Positions 42,639-51,599 of a stretch of 64,000 bases of DNA are shown here, piece after piece. How positions within the stretch are numbered: position 1 is the first letter of the stretch; every line of letters starts with the position of its first letter. The notes beneath the pieces are model-generated. The model was not told the origin of the DNA. It did not search any database and was given only the letters and a program-made list of their open reading frames with translations. This stretch comes from Lachnospiraceae bacterium (GTDB lineage: Bacteria > Bacillota > Clostridia > Lachnospirales > Lachnospiraceae). The stretch is from the NCBI GenBank assembly GCA_017624835.1, contig JAGAMG010000050.1, positions 1-64,000 of the forward strand, written 5' to 3'. The position numbers and the translations under genes were made by a program.

Positions 42639-43556
42639 ATGAGTGAAAATGCAGCATTTAAATCAGGTTTTGTAACCTTAATCGGAAGACCTAATGTAGG
42701 AAAATCTACTTTGATGAATAAGCTTATCGGACAGAAGATTGCCATTACCTCCAATAAGCCTCAAACCACCCGTAACCGTATTCAGACCGTATTGACTCTG
42801 GAAGAAGGTCAGATTGTTTTTTTGGATACGCCGGGTATTCATAAGGCAAAGAATAAGCTGGGAGATTACATGGTAAATGTGGCAGAGCGGACACTGAATG
42901 AGGTGGATGTGATTTTGTGGCTGGTGGAGCCTACTACCTATATCGGTGCAGGAGAACGTCATATTATTGAACAGCTGAAAAAGACCAAAACTCCTATTAT
43001 TTTGGTTATTAATAAGGTAGATACAGTAAAAAGAGAAGAGGTTTTAACCTTTATTGATGCCTATAGAAATGAACTTGATTTTATGGAAATTGTACCTGTT
43101 TCTGCATTGAAGGGGGAAAACACAGATACCTTAATTAAATGCATTATGAAATATCTGCCCTATGGTCCGGCATTTTATGATGAGGATACTATAACAGATC
43201 AGCCCATGCGTCAAATCGTGGCGGAGCTTATCAGGGAAAAGGCACTTCGGCTTTTGTCCGAGGAAATTCCCCATGGTGTGGCAGTAAGTATTGAGAGCAT
43301 GAAGGAGAGGAAAAACATTTGTGATATAGAAGCCACTATTGTCTGTGAACGTGATTCCCACAAGGGAATTATCATTGGTAAGGGTGGACAAATGTTAAAG
43401 AAAATCGGTTCCCAGGCTCGTCCGGAAATCGAAGATATGCTGGAAATGAAGGTAAATTTACAGCTTTGGGTTAAGGTAAAGAAGGATTGGCGTGACAGTG
43501 ATTTCCTTCTGAAAAATTTTGGATATAATCCAAAAGATATAGACCTTTACGAATAG
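42639..43556 (+). CDS. era: GTPase Era
   Basis: The 305-residue protein has the Era layout: G1 GRPNVGKST, G3 DTPG, G4 NKVD, and a C-terminal KH domain (GVAVSIESMKERKN, then IIIGKGGQMLKKIGSQA) that binds 16S rRNA. It matures the small ribosomal subunit. It is followed by yqzL and recO, a typical Firmicutes order. Confidence 0.97.
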   Translation: MSENAAFKSGFVTLIGRPNVGKSTLMNKLIGQKIAITSNKPQTTRNRIQTVLTLEEGQIVFLDTPGIHKAKNKLGDYMVNVAERTLNEVDVILWLVEPTTYIGAGERHIIEQLKKTKTPIILVINKVDTVKREEVLTFIDAYRNELDFMEIVPVSALKGENTDTLIKCIMKYLPYGPAFYDEDTITDQPMRQIVAELIREKALRLLSEEIPHGVAVSIESMKERKNICDIEATIVCERDSHKGIIIGKGGQMLKKIGSQARPEIEDMLEMKVNLQLWVKVKKDWRDSDFLLKNFGYNPKDIDLYE

Positions 43557-43574
43557 AAAAAGAAAAACTGCAAA

Positions 43575-43605
43575 CCCTAATCTTAGTTTACAAAGCAGAT
43601 TAGGG
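43575..43605 (+). promoter_or_regulatory. Hairpin masking the yqzL ribosome binding site
   Basis: CCCTAATC (43575-43582) pairs with GATTAGGG (43598-43605) around a 15-nt loop. The GGG run of the right arm is part of the GGGGG Shine-Dalgarno just before the ATG at 43616. It would hide the ribosome binding site of the small gene in the mRNA; the role is inference. Confidence 0.45.
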
Positions 43606-43615
43606 GGCGCAGAAG

Positions 43616-43801
43616 ATGCAGAATATAAATTACTGGAAGCAGTTTGAAAGTACTGGAAAAATCGAAGATTATTTATCTTATCGCAGCTGTTTTTCGGCAA
43701 GCGAGGAGCAGCTGCCAAATCCTGCAAAGGAGAATGCCCATGCCGGAATTCATATGTGTAACAGGAATGATATTGAAACAGACGCCTATCGGGGAATATG
43801 A
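43616..43801 (+). CDS. yqzL: YqzL-like small protein
   Basis: The 61-residue product has INYWKQFESTGKIEDYLSYR, close to the conserved core of YqzL, the small protein encoded between era and recO in Bacillus and Clostridia. The rest of the frame reads into the recO start in another frame and is less conserved, so the true protein may effectively be the first 30 or so residues plus a tail. GGGGG is 8-12 bases upstream. It overlaps the recO start by 62 bases. Confidence 0.7.
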   Translation: MQNINYWKQFESTGKIEDYLSYRSCFSASEEQLPNPAKENAHAGIHMCNRNDIETDAYRGI

Positions 43802-44390
43802 TAGGCGTATTTGTCTTTTAACAAAAGAACGTGGGAAAATATCGGCCTTTGCCAGAGGAGCCAGAAGACCGGGCAATCGTCTGGCTGCCGCTACCAATCC
43901 TTTTTCTTTCGGAACCTTTAAGCTATATGAAGGCAGGGATTCCTATACGGTGTCGGAGGCAGATATTCAGAATTATTTTGAAGAGCTGATGACGGATTAT
44001 GAAGGAGCTTATTATGGTATCTATTTTGCTGAGGTGGCAGATTATTATGCCAGGGAAAATAATGATGAAAGAGAGCTTTTAAAGCTGCTGTATCAGTCTC
44101 TGAGAGCTCTCTGTGCCCCGGCGCTTCCCAATCCCTTGGTAAAATGCATTTTTGAATTAAAGGCTATTGCAGTAAACGGAGAGTTCCCGGGAATTCCCAC
44201 GGACAGAAAGTTGGAGGAGTCTACTCAATATGCCATTCACTACATAGCAGAGAGTCCGGTGGAAAAGCTGTATACCTTTACAGTAACGGATACTGTGCTT
44301 GTAGAACTGAAGCAGGTGGCAAAGGAATACCGAAAACGTTTTATGGATAGGAAATTCAAAAGTCTTGAAATACTGAAAACTCTATGTTAA
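43740..44390 (+). CDS. recO: DNA repair protein RecO
   Basis: The 216-residue protein begins MPEFICVTGMILKQTPIGEYDRR, the OB-fold start of RecO, then RRPGNRLAAATNPFSFGTFKLYEGRDSYTVSEADIQNYF. The C-terminal helical region follows without the CxxC zinc pair of some RecO proteins. It loads RecA on gaps with RecF and RecR. AAAGGAG lies 7 bases before 43740; the earlier in-frame ATGs (43644, 43734) lack a proper spacing. It overlaps the yqzL frame. Confidence 0.92.
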   Translation: MPEFICVTGMILKQTPIGEYDRRICLLTKERGKISAFARGARRPGNRLAAATNPFSFGTFKLYEGRDSYTVSEADIQNYFEELMTDYEGAYYGIYFAEVADYYARENNDERELLKLLYQSLRALCAPALPNPLVKCIFELKAIAVNGEFPGIPTDRKLEESTQYAIHYIAESPVEKLYTFTVTDTVLVELKQVAKEYRKRFMDRKFKSLEILKTLC

Positions 44391-44426
44391 AATCGGATAT
44401 GGCTGTATGCCTTTGAAGGAGAGTGT

Positions 44427-45044
44427 ATGAAAAATAGTAGAAAAATGCTGGTTGGTTTGTCTTTCTGCACCTTGATGTTTGTTGGGTGTGGGGCTGCAAA
44501 GCTTCCGGAGACTATAGGGACTACCACCATCTCCATTGATAAGGATGGGGGAATTACGTCCTATCTGGTAGAAGAATTTAATAAAGAATATTATGATGTA
44601 TCGGAGCTGCAGAAGATGGCAGCAGAGGATGTGGCTGCTTATAATGCAGAGCATCAGGATGGGGAGATTCCCCTGACTTTGGTAGAGGTAAGTGAACTGA
44701 CCGGAGAAAATGCAGGTAAGGTGATGGTGCAGCATAAGTATAACAGTGAGGAAGCTTATGCGGAATATAACGAGGGTGAGTTTTTCTATGGGACCGTGGA
44801 GGAGGCCTTGCTTGCGGATTATGATTTATCCGCCCTGCTTTTAGGGGTAAAGGATCAGATTCCGTTGGGACAGGAAATGCTCATGGAGAAACCCGACAAA
44901 ACCTATATTCTGATTACGGATGCAAAGGGTGTTATTTACTGTCCAAGAAAGATAACGCATGTAAGTGATGACGTGATTTATCAGGAGGATGGCAGTGTGG
45001 ATACCACCCAGTCTGCGGGTGTGGTTGTAGTACTGATGAAATAA
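44427..45044 (+). CDS. Lipoprotein of unknown function
   Basis: The 205-residue protein has a lipobox (LMFVGC, Cys near 21) behind a basic start and short hydrophobic run, so it is membrane-anchored outside the cell. The mature part is acidic with a repeated alpha/beta pattern (TISIDKDGGITSYLVEEFNKEYYD). I recognise no domain; it resembles lipoproteins found beside recO in Lachnospiraceae. AAGGAG precedes the start; the gap from recO is 36 bases. Confidence 0.7.
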   Translation: MKNSRKMLVGLSFCTLMFVGCGAAKLPETIGTTTISIDKDGGITSYLVEEFNKEYYDVSELQKMAAEDVAAYNAEHQDGEIPLTLVEVSELTGENAGKVMVQHKYNSEEAYAEYNEGEFFYGTVEEALLADYDLSALLLGVKDQIPLGQEMLMEKPDKTYILITDAKGVIYCPRKITHVSDDVIYQEDGSVDTTQSAGVVVVLMK

Positions 45045-45092
45045 GATATGTGAAGTAAAAAATATTTTATACGGAAAGGTATGGTAATAAAA

Positions 45093-46481
45093 ATGGAAAA
45101 GACAATGGACAAAATCGTAGCATTGGCGAAAGCGAGAGGATTTGTATATCCCGGTTCTGAAATTTACGGTGGTCTGGCAAATACATGGGATTACGGTAAT
45201 CTGGGCGTTGAGCTTAAGAACAATGTAAAGAGAGCATGGTGGCAGAAGTTTGTTCAGGAAAACCCTTATAATGTAGGTGTGGACTGTGCAATTCTTATGA
45301 ATCCCCAGACCTGGGTTGCCAGCGGACATCTGGGCGGTTTCTCCGATCCTTTAATGGATTGTAAGGAATGTCATGAGCGTTTCCGCGCAGATAAGCTGAT
45401 TGAGGATTTCTGCGCAGAAAATAATATTGAACTTACTGAAAGTGTGGATGCATGGAGCAATGAGCAGATGAAGAATTTTGTGGAAGAGCACAACATTCCC
45501 TGCCCTACCTGCGGAAAGCACAATTTTACCGATATTCGTCAGTTTAATCTGATGTTTAAAACTTTTCAGGGTGTTACTGAGGATGCAAAAAACACTGTAT
45601 ACTTAAGACCTGAAACTGCGCAGGGTATTTTTGTAAACTTTAAGAATGTACAGAGAACCTCCCGTAAGAAGATTCCTTTCGGTATCGGTCAGATTGGTAA
45701 GTCCTTCCGTAACGAGATTACTCCCGGTAACTTTACCTTCCGTACCAGAGAATTTGAACAGATGGAGTTGGAGTTCTTCTGTGAGCCCGGAACGGATATG
45801 GAATGGTTCCAGTATTGGAGAGCATTCTGTCGTGATTGGTTGCTTGCATTAGGTATGAAGGAGGATGAAATCCGTCTCCGTGACCATTCCCCTGAGGAGC
45901 TTTGCTTCTATAGTAAGGGTACTACCGATATTGAATTCTTATTCCCCTTCGGTTGGGGCGAACTGTGGGGTATTGCTGACAGAACTGATTATGACCTGTC
46001 CCAGCATGCCAATACCTCCGGTGAGGATATGACCTACTTTGATGATGAGAAGAAGGAAAAATACATACCTTATGTTGTTGAGCCTTCTTTGGGTGCAGAC
46101 CGTGTAGTTCTGGCATTCCTTTGTGCAGCTTATGATGAGGAAGAATTGGAGGGTGGCGATATGCGTACCGTTCTTCGTTTCCATCCTGCACTTGCACCTG
46201 TTAAGATTGGTGTGTTACCTCTCAGCAAAAAGCTTAATGAAGGTGCTGAGAAGATTTTCATGGAATTATCCAAGAAATATAACTGCGAATTTGATGATAG
46301 AGGAAATATCGGTAAGAGATATCGTCGTCAGGATGAAATCGGTACTCCTTTCTGTGTTACCTATGACTTTGAATCTGAGACTGACGGCTGCGTAACTGTA
46401 CGATTCCGTGATTCCATGGAGCAGGAGCGAGTTGCTATTGCAGATTTAGATGCTTATTTTGCAGATAAATTTACTTTCTAA
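45093..46481 (+). CDS. glyS: Glycine-tRNA ligase (single-chain, eukaryote-like type)
   Basis: The 462-residue protein is the alpha2-type Gly[29 protein letters not shown] (motif 1 area), [12 protein letters not shown] and [30 protein letters not shown] (motif 2) and [10 protein letters not shown] (motif 3) are present. It charges tRNA-Gly. The ATG at 45093 gives the family N-terminus; one at 45081 is only 1 base from the Shine-Dalgarno. No T-box leader is seen in the short upstream region. Confidence 0.96.
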   Translation: MEKTMDKIVALAKARGFVYPGSEIYGGLANTWDYGNLGVELKNNVKRAWWQKFVQENPYNVGVDCAILMNPQTWVASGHLGGFSDPLMDCKECHERFRADKLIEDFCAENNIELTESVDAWSNEQMKNFVEEHNIPCPTCGKHNFTDIRQFNLMFKTFQGVTEDAKNTVYLRPETAQGIFVNFKNVQRTSRKKIPFGIGQIGKSFRNEITPGNFTFRTREFEQMELEFFCEPGTDMEWFQYWRAFCRDWLLALGMKEDEIRLRDHSPEELCFYSKGTTDIEFLFPFGWGELWGIADRTDYDLSQHANTSGEDMTYFDDEKKEKYIPYVVEPSLGADRVVLAFLCAAYDEEELEGGDMRTVLRFHPALAPVKIGVLPLSKKLNEGAEKIFMELSKKYNCEFDDRGNIGKRYRRQDEIGTPFCVTYDFESETDGCVTVRFRDSMEQERVAIADLDAYFADKFTF

Positions 46482-46501
46482 TAAATGAATGCATATTTGG
46501 G

Positions 46502-46530
46502 GAGCAGAATGGAGGTTCTGCTCTCTTTGT
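46502..46530 (+). terminator. Intrinsic terminator after glyS
   Basis: GAGCAGAA (46502-46509) pairs with TTCTGCTC (46516-46523) around a 6-nt loop, followed by the T-rich TCTTTGTGT. A TATAAT at 46532-46537 lies right behind it but has no good -35. Confidence 0.6.
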
Positions 46531-46552
46531 GTATAATAATTGAGGTATAGGG

Positions 46553-49500
46553 ATGGACAAGAGAGAAATTTTTCAAGTATTGGGAATTGAAGAGACAAAG
46601 GATGAAGGAATCATTAAAAAGGCTTATAGGGAAAAGCTTTCCGTAACCAATCCGGAGGATAAGCCGGAGGAGTTTAAACGTCTTCGTACCGCATATGAGG
46701 AAGCGGTGCGTTTGGCGAAAGAACCGGAAGAAGAACAGCATTTGGAAGAAGAGGATACCACACCTTCCGGCTTGTGGCTGCGTAAGGTGGAGCAGGTATA
46801 TAGCAGACTTAATACCAGAACGAATATTGCATGCTGGAAAGAGCTTTTTGCAGAAGAAATTTTTCTGTCCTTGGAGGAAGAAGAAAATTGCCGTATCAAA
46901 TTACTGCGTTTTCTGATGGAAAATTACAGACTGCCAACCGTGATTTGGAGACTTTTGGATGAAAAAATAAATATTTCTAAGGATTCTTCTGCATTGAAGG
47001 AGCAATTTCCGGCAGAGTTTATTAATTATATTGTGGTAAAATGTGACAGGGGAGAGGATATTGACTTTTCCTGCTTTGAGGGGGCGGAGGATGCAGACTA
47101 TGATTTGTTTATATCCTACTATGACCGTTGCTGGCGGGCTTTGCAGGCAGGGGAGCTTTCCCAGGCGGAAGAATTTATAAAGAATGCGGATGATTTACAT
47201 ATTTTTCACCCTGTCATAGAGATTTGTCGTGCAGAATTGCTTGAAAAGCAGGAAAAGCTGCAGGAGGCAATTACTGTTTTAAAAGAACTTTGGGAGAAAT
47301 ATCCGGAAGATGTGATGGTTGGCTACAACTATGCTGAAATGCTATGGCGAAGTGACAGGAAGGAAATGGCGGCTTCTGTTTTTGAACAGTTGAAGCAGAA
47401 TGATGAAAAGCATTATATGGCAAATGTACATTTGGCAGATTGGTATTATACCTTGGGCAGGTATGAGGATGCCAAAAAGTGCGCCAAAGAAATCATGGCA
47501 GTGGGTGCATCGGATAGCTTTATGGAGCTGGTTGCCAAGATAAATCATGAGCTGGAAAAGGACATGGAAAAAAGCTTTCGCGAAAACAGGGATGTGGAAA
47601 CGGGCTTGGAGCTGTGTTCCTGTTATTTGCAGGATGGAAGATATGAAAAGGGTGCTATTTTTGCTTCGGATATGGAACGAATCATTCCCGAGGATAAAAA
47701 GGCAATCTATTATGGTCTGCTTGCCAAATTCTATGTGGAGGGTGCGGACTATGAGAAGTGCCTGGAAATGGCAGAACGTTGGGAAAAGGCTCTGTTTGAG
47801 AAAATGAAAGCGGAGGAGTCTGAGGAGGAGAGAGAAAAGGATGCGGAGCGTATCCGACAAACCCATATTATCAGGATGCAGTGTTATCGTAATATGGGCT
47901 ATGTGGATGCCAAGTATTTTGAGGATGCCATCAGAGAGTGTGAGCTGATTGAAAAGGATTCCGAAAGAGATTTTCATTTAAAGCTGGAGATGGCTAATAT
48001 TTATAAGGAGATGGGAGAGTATGAGAAGGGATTGGAGATTCTTCAAAGATTAATTGATGAGCATCAGATTCATGCAGCCCATGCCAATGCCCAGGAGATT
48101 TACCGCAGAATGTGGAATGCTCAGGGCGTGGTGGACGAAGGACGCCAATGTATTTACTATTTCCCCGATTATGTGAAGGCTTATGAGCATATTGCAAGGG
48201 TATATCTTGATTTGAAGTATACCGAGGATTTAAAGGCCTTGCTGGAGGAGGCTTCTCAGAATCAGATAGAGAGTCCCATGCTGGAGGCTTATCGTTATCA
48301 GATGGAGCGGACAGAAGAGATACCAAGTGAGGATGTACTCAATGAGAAGATAGACGAGTTACGAGAAAAGTATGTGGGTAAAATAGAGGAAGGAAAGATG
48401 AAATATTATGAGAAAGGTCTTCCTCTGGTAACGGAGTATTTTTATTGGTATCCCGGGAGCTATATGCTGGTGGAGAGAGGAAATTTCCATCAGGCGGCAG
48501 GGGAATTGGAATTAGCCAAAAAAGATTACGAAAAAGCATTGTCGGAAAATCCGTCAAACCCCTATGCCTGGAATGCCCTGCATCATATTCACAAGGAGCA
48601 GGGGGATTTTGAACAGGCAATGGTTTGCCTCAGAAAAGCAATTCTGTTCTTCGGCGAGGAGGCGCAACCCGGACTCTATGCTGATATGGGAAATCTGTAC
48701 AGTCTCATGGGCTATTATGGGAAAGCACTAAAGTCCTATATGCTATTTTCTGATAAGGTGGGTTCCCGTGCCAAGAGAATGCCCTATTACATGAGCAAGA
48801 TGGCAGATTGTATGGCTAGAATGGGGCAGATAGAGGATGCCTTGGAGCTGATTGAAGGTGCCTATGCTGACAATTTGGAAATGTACAGCCGATTGGTGGT
48901 TCTGTGTTTGCAAACCAATGAAGCCAAGAAAGCTAAGAATTATCTGGAACGCTGGCGTAAGGAGCTTACTGCAAGCAGTAAATATGTAAATAATCAGAAA
49001 TATCAAAACTATTACAATAATCAGGGATGGTGTGAATTGGTATTTGGTACGGGAAGCAAGGCGATGGAATTTTTTGAAAAAACCATTCAGTCCAAGGGTC
49101 CCGATATTTCCATCTGCGAGTCTTATTGTGATATGATATTTGCCTGTATCCTATGTGGGGATGATAACAAGGGTAAGCTTTATAGTGCCAAATTAAGAGA
49201 TTGGCGGGAACGAGAAAAGAAAGAGGGCTTGTGTGAATACCTTCGTAGACCAAAGGAACGTCTACATTTGGAAATTTTAGCAGAATACTATGTGAAAAGT
49301 CTGGAAGAATTAGAGGCTATGCTTGATGAGGAAGAAAACTGTGGTATTTGTAGAAGCTGCACCAATTGCGTTTGTATGGAAATGGAAGGAGTAAGGATTC
49401 TCCTGATGCTTCGCAAGGGGGAGACAGAAGCTGCTCTTACCCGGGTAAAAGCAAATTTGGAAAAGCATCCTTTGGATGAGTACATGAGAGCTATTTTACA

Positions 49501-49792
49501 TATCTGTGAGGACGGTGTGAAGGTAGTTCCTTATTCCGTGAATGCACCTAAGGCGTATAGAGAGACGGGTGATGCGTTAGCTGAAAAGTCTTCGCAGGAG
49601 GAAGCGGATGCAAGTCAGGGCGAAGTGCCCGCACATGGAGAAAATGAACTACATGTGAATGAGGAACGGGTATCGGAACAGACTGTCAGGGGAAATATGG
49701 GACAGACGGATGAGATGGATAAGTACCGGAAGAAAAGCTGGTGGGCTAAATATCAGGCATTTTTGGAAAAACATAAAAAACATAAGAAATAA
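46553..49792 (+). CDS. TPR protein with degenerate J domain
   Basis: The 1079-residue protein opens with a J-domain-like segment (about 1-50, starting MDKREIFQVLGIEETKDEGIIKK, then YREKLS). The HPD tripeptide essential for Hsp70 stimulation is replaced by NPE. The rest (about 130-900) is mostly tetratricopeptide-type helical repeats, followed by a cysteine cluster (Cys930, 933, 936, 939, 941) and a basic C-terminus. It ends 28 bases before an HscC-like Hsp70 gene, paralleling E. coli HscC with its J-protein partners DjlB and DjlC. It is likely a client-binding cochaperone for that Hsp70, though the missing HPD makes true J activity doubtful. Confidence 0.75.
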   Translation: MDKREIFQVLGIEETKDEGIIKKAYREKLSVTNPEDKPEEFKRLRTAYEEAVRLAKEPEEEQHLEEEDTTPSGLWLRKVEQVYSRLNTRTNIACWKELFAEEIFLSLEEEENCRIKLLRFLMENYRLPTVIWRLLDEKINISKDSSALKEQFPAEFINYIVVKCDRGEDIDFSCFEGAEDADYDLFISYYDRCWRALQAGELSQAEEFIKNADDLHIFHPVIEICRAELLEKQEKLQEAITVLKELWEKYPEDVMVGYNYAEMLWRSDRKEMAASVFEQLKQNDEKHYMANVHLADWYYTLGRYEDAKKCAKEIMAVGASDSFMELVAKINHELEKDMEKSFRENRDVETGLELCSCYLQDGRYEKGAIFASDMERIIPEDKKAIYYGLLAKFYVEGADYEKCLEMAERWEKALFEKMKAEESEEEREKDAERIRQTHIIRMQCYRNMGYVDAKYFEDAIRECELIEKDSERDFHLKLEMANIYKEMGEYEKGLEILQRLIDEHQIHAAHANAQEIYRRMWNAQGVVDEGRQCIYYFPDYVKAYEHIARVYLDLKYTEDLKALLEEASQNQIESPMLEAYRYQMERTEEIPSEDVLNEKIDELREKYVGKIEEGKMKYYEKGLPLVTEYFYWYPGSYMLVERGNFHQAAGELELAKKDYEKALSENPSNPYAWNALHHIHKEQGDFEQAMVCLRKAILFFGEEAQPGLYADMGNLYSLMGYYGKALKSYMLFSDKVGSRAKRMPYYMSKMADCMARMGQIEDALELIEGAYADNLEMYSRLVVLCLQTNEAKKAKNYLERWRKELTASSKYVNNQKYQNYYNNQGWCELVFGTGSKAMEFFEKTIQSKGPDISICESYCDMIFACILCGDDNKGKLYSAKLRDWREREKKEGLCEYLRRPKERLHLEILAEYYVKSLEELEAMLDEEENCGICRSCTNCVCMEMEGVRILLMLRKGETEAALTRVKANLEKHPLDEYMRAILHICEDGVKVVPYSVNAPKAYRETGDALAEKSSQEEADASQGEVPAHGENELHVNEERVSEQTVRGNMGQTDEMDKYRKKSWWAKYQAFLEKHKKHKK

Positions 49793-49820
49793 ACATAAAA
49801 AATAAAGGATTGAAAGCAAA

Positions 49821-51509
49821 ATGATAGTAGGAATTGATTTGGGAACAACAAACAGTCTGGTTGCTTATTTTACAGAAGAAGGTCCAAAGATTATTCCAAA
49901 CAGATTGGGAAAGAATATTACCCCTTCTGTGGTAAGTGTGGATGAAGAGGGAAATGTATATGTGGGAGAAACAGCCAGGGAACGTATGAGTCTGTATCCC
50001 GACAGTGTTGCCATGACCTTTAAACGAAGCATGGGAACGGATAGGGATTATGTTTTAAGCGGGAAAAAATTTAAGGCGGAGGAATTGTCTGCCATGGTGC
50101 TTCGAGCATTGAAAGAGGATGCGGAAAGCTATTTGGGAGAAGAGGTTACGGAAGCTGTTATCAGTGTGCCTGCTTATTTTGATGATAAGCGAAGAAAAGC
50201 AACCAAGCGGGCAGGAGAATTGGCAGGTCTTAAGGTGGAGCGCATGATTTCTGAGCCCACCGCTGCAGCAGTGGCTTACGGCTTGTATGATAAAACTAAG
50301 GATACAAGGTTTTTGGTATTTGACTTAGGTGGGGGAACCTTTGATGTTTCCATTTTGGAGCTGTATCACAACATTTTGGAGGTACGTGCCGTAGCAGGAG
50401 ATAATTATTTGGGTGGTGAGGATTTTACTCAAGTAATGGAAAAACTGTTTTTACAAAAAGCTAAGCTTCAATTACAAAATTTATCGGAAAAGGAGCAGGT
50501 GCGTCTGCGCCGCAATGCGGAAAAAGCAAAATGTACCATCAGTGAAAAGGAGAAGGTAACTATTTCATTACTTTGTAAGGAGGAAACAAAGGAAGCGGAA
50601 ATTACCTATAAGGAATATGCGGATGCCTGTGAAGATTTATTAATGAAAATCCGGGAGCCTGTAAAAAAGAGTCTGGCGGATGCCGGTTTAAAGCTGGGAG
50701 ATATTGATGAAATCCTGCTCATTGGTGGTGCCACCAGATTGGGTGTGGTAAGAGACTTTTTGATACATCTCTTTAGGAAATTCCCGGATACCACACTAAA
50801 TCCCGATGAAACGGTTGCTTTGGGAGCAGCAATACAGGCAGCTATGAAGGAACGACGGGAAGAGGTAAAAGAAGTAATCCTCACGGATGTATGCTCCTTT
50901 ACTCTTGGCACGGAAGTGGTGGTGGAGTATGAGGAAGGAAAATTTGAGGACGGAAGATTCTGCCCCATTATTGAACGAAACACCGTAATTCCTGCCAGCC
51001 ATACAGAACGCTTATATACTGTAAGGGATAATCAGGAAAAGGTAAGAGTCCGGGTATTACAGGGGGAAAGTCGGTTCGCAAAAAATAATCTGTATTTGGG
51101 AGAAATGGAGATTAAGGTACCGAAGGCACCAAAAGGACAGGAGTCCATTGATGTAACCTATACCTATGACATTAATTCCTTGTTAGAAGTAGAGGTAAAG
51201 GTGGTTTCCACCGGAGTTACCCAGAAAATGATTATTAAGGGACAGGATAACCAGATGACCGATGAAGAAATTGCAAAGCGCATGGAGGAATTGGCTTATC
51301 TGAAAATTCAACCCCGTGATTATGAGGAAAATCGTCTGGTGCTGCTTCGGGCAGAAAGAATGTATGAGGAATCTTTAGGAGAACGCAGACAGAAGCTGGA
51401 TCGTTATATTACAGCCTTTGAGGCTGCCTTAAAAAGAGGAGAGCATGATGAAATCAGGGAACTTCGGGAGGAATTGAATGATTTTCTGGAGGAAGAGGAC
51501 GAATATTAG
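49821..51509 (+). CDS. hscC: HscC-type Hsp70 chaperone
   Basis: The 562-residue protein has Hsp70 motifs: GIDLGTTNSLVAYF (phosphate 1), FDLGGGTFDVSIL (phosphate 2), and LIGGATRLGVVRDFL (adenosine). VPAYFDDKRRKATKRAGELAGLKVERMISEPTAAA is typical of HscC. The C-terminal part is short (substrate domain about 380-500, then a coiled tail), so it is smaller than DnaK. HscC members are specialised chaperones with J partners. The upstream TPR/J-like gene is the likely partner. Confidence 0.88.
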   Translation: MIVGIDLGTTNSLVAYFTEEGPKIIPNRLGKNITPSVVSVDEEGNVYVGETARERMSLYPDSVAMTFKRSMGTDRDYVLSGKKFKAEELSAMVLRALKEDAESYLGEEVTEAVISVPAYFDDKRRKATKRAGELAGLKVERMISEPTAAAVAYGLYDKTKDTRFLVFDLGGGTFDVSILELYHNILEVRAVAGDNYLGGEDFTQVMEKLFLQKAKLQLQNLSEKEQVRLRRNAEKAKCTISEKEKVTISLLCKEETKEAEITYKEYADACEDLLMKIREPVKKSLADAGLKLGDIDEILLIGGATRLGVVRDFLIHLFRKFPDTTLNPDETVALGAAIQAAMKERREEVKEVILTDVCSFTLGTEVVVEYEEGKFEDGRFCPIIERNTVIPASHTERLYTVRDNQEKVRVRVLQGESRFAKNNLYLGEMEIKVPKAPKGQESIDVTYTYDINSLLEVEVKVVSTGVTQKMIIKGQDNQMTDEEIAKRMEELAYLKIQPRDYEENRLVLLRAERMYEESLGERRQKLDRYITAFEAALKRGEHDEIRELREELNDFLEEEDEY

Positions 51510-51529
51510 GAAATGCTCCCTAGAAATGT

Positions 51530-51558
51530 TTGACAAGCGTACAAATAAAATCTATAAT
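51530..51558 (+). promoter_or_regulatory. Sigma-A promoter of alaS
   Basis: -35 TTGACA (51530-51535), 17-bp spacer, -10 TATAAT (51553-51558): full consensus. The leader is about 35 bases, so there is no room for a T-box. Confidence 0.9.
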
Positions 51559-51599
51559 TAGATTGTTTTAGTCGTAATTTAGTTTTGGAGGATAAAACC

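Noticed and set aside
41705-42754. Long minus-strand open frame (349 codons) opposite the DUF4349 gene
   Set aside because: No ribosome binding site or family match; the + strand has a clear lipoprotein and then era.
45045-45092. T-box or riboswitch before glyS
   Set aside because: The space is too short and has no T-box motif (TGGNACCGCG); alaS at 51510-51599 likewise has only a 90-base gap.
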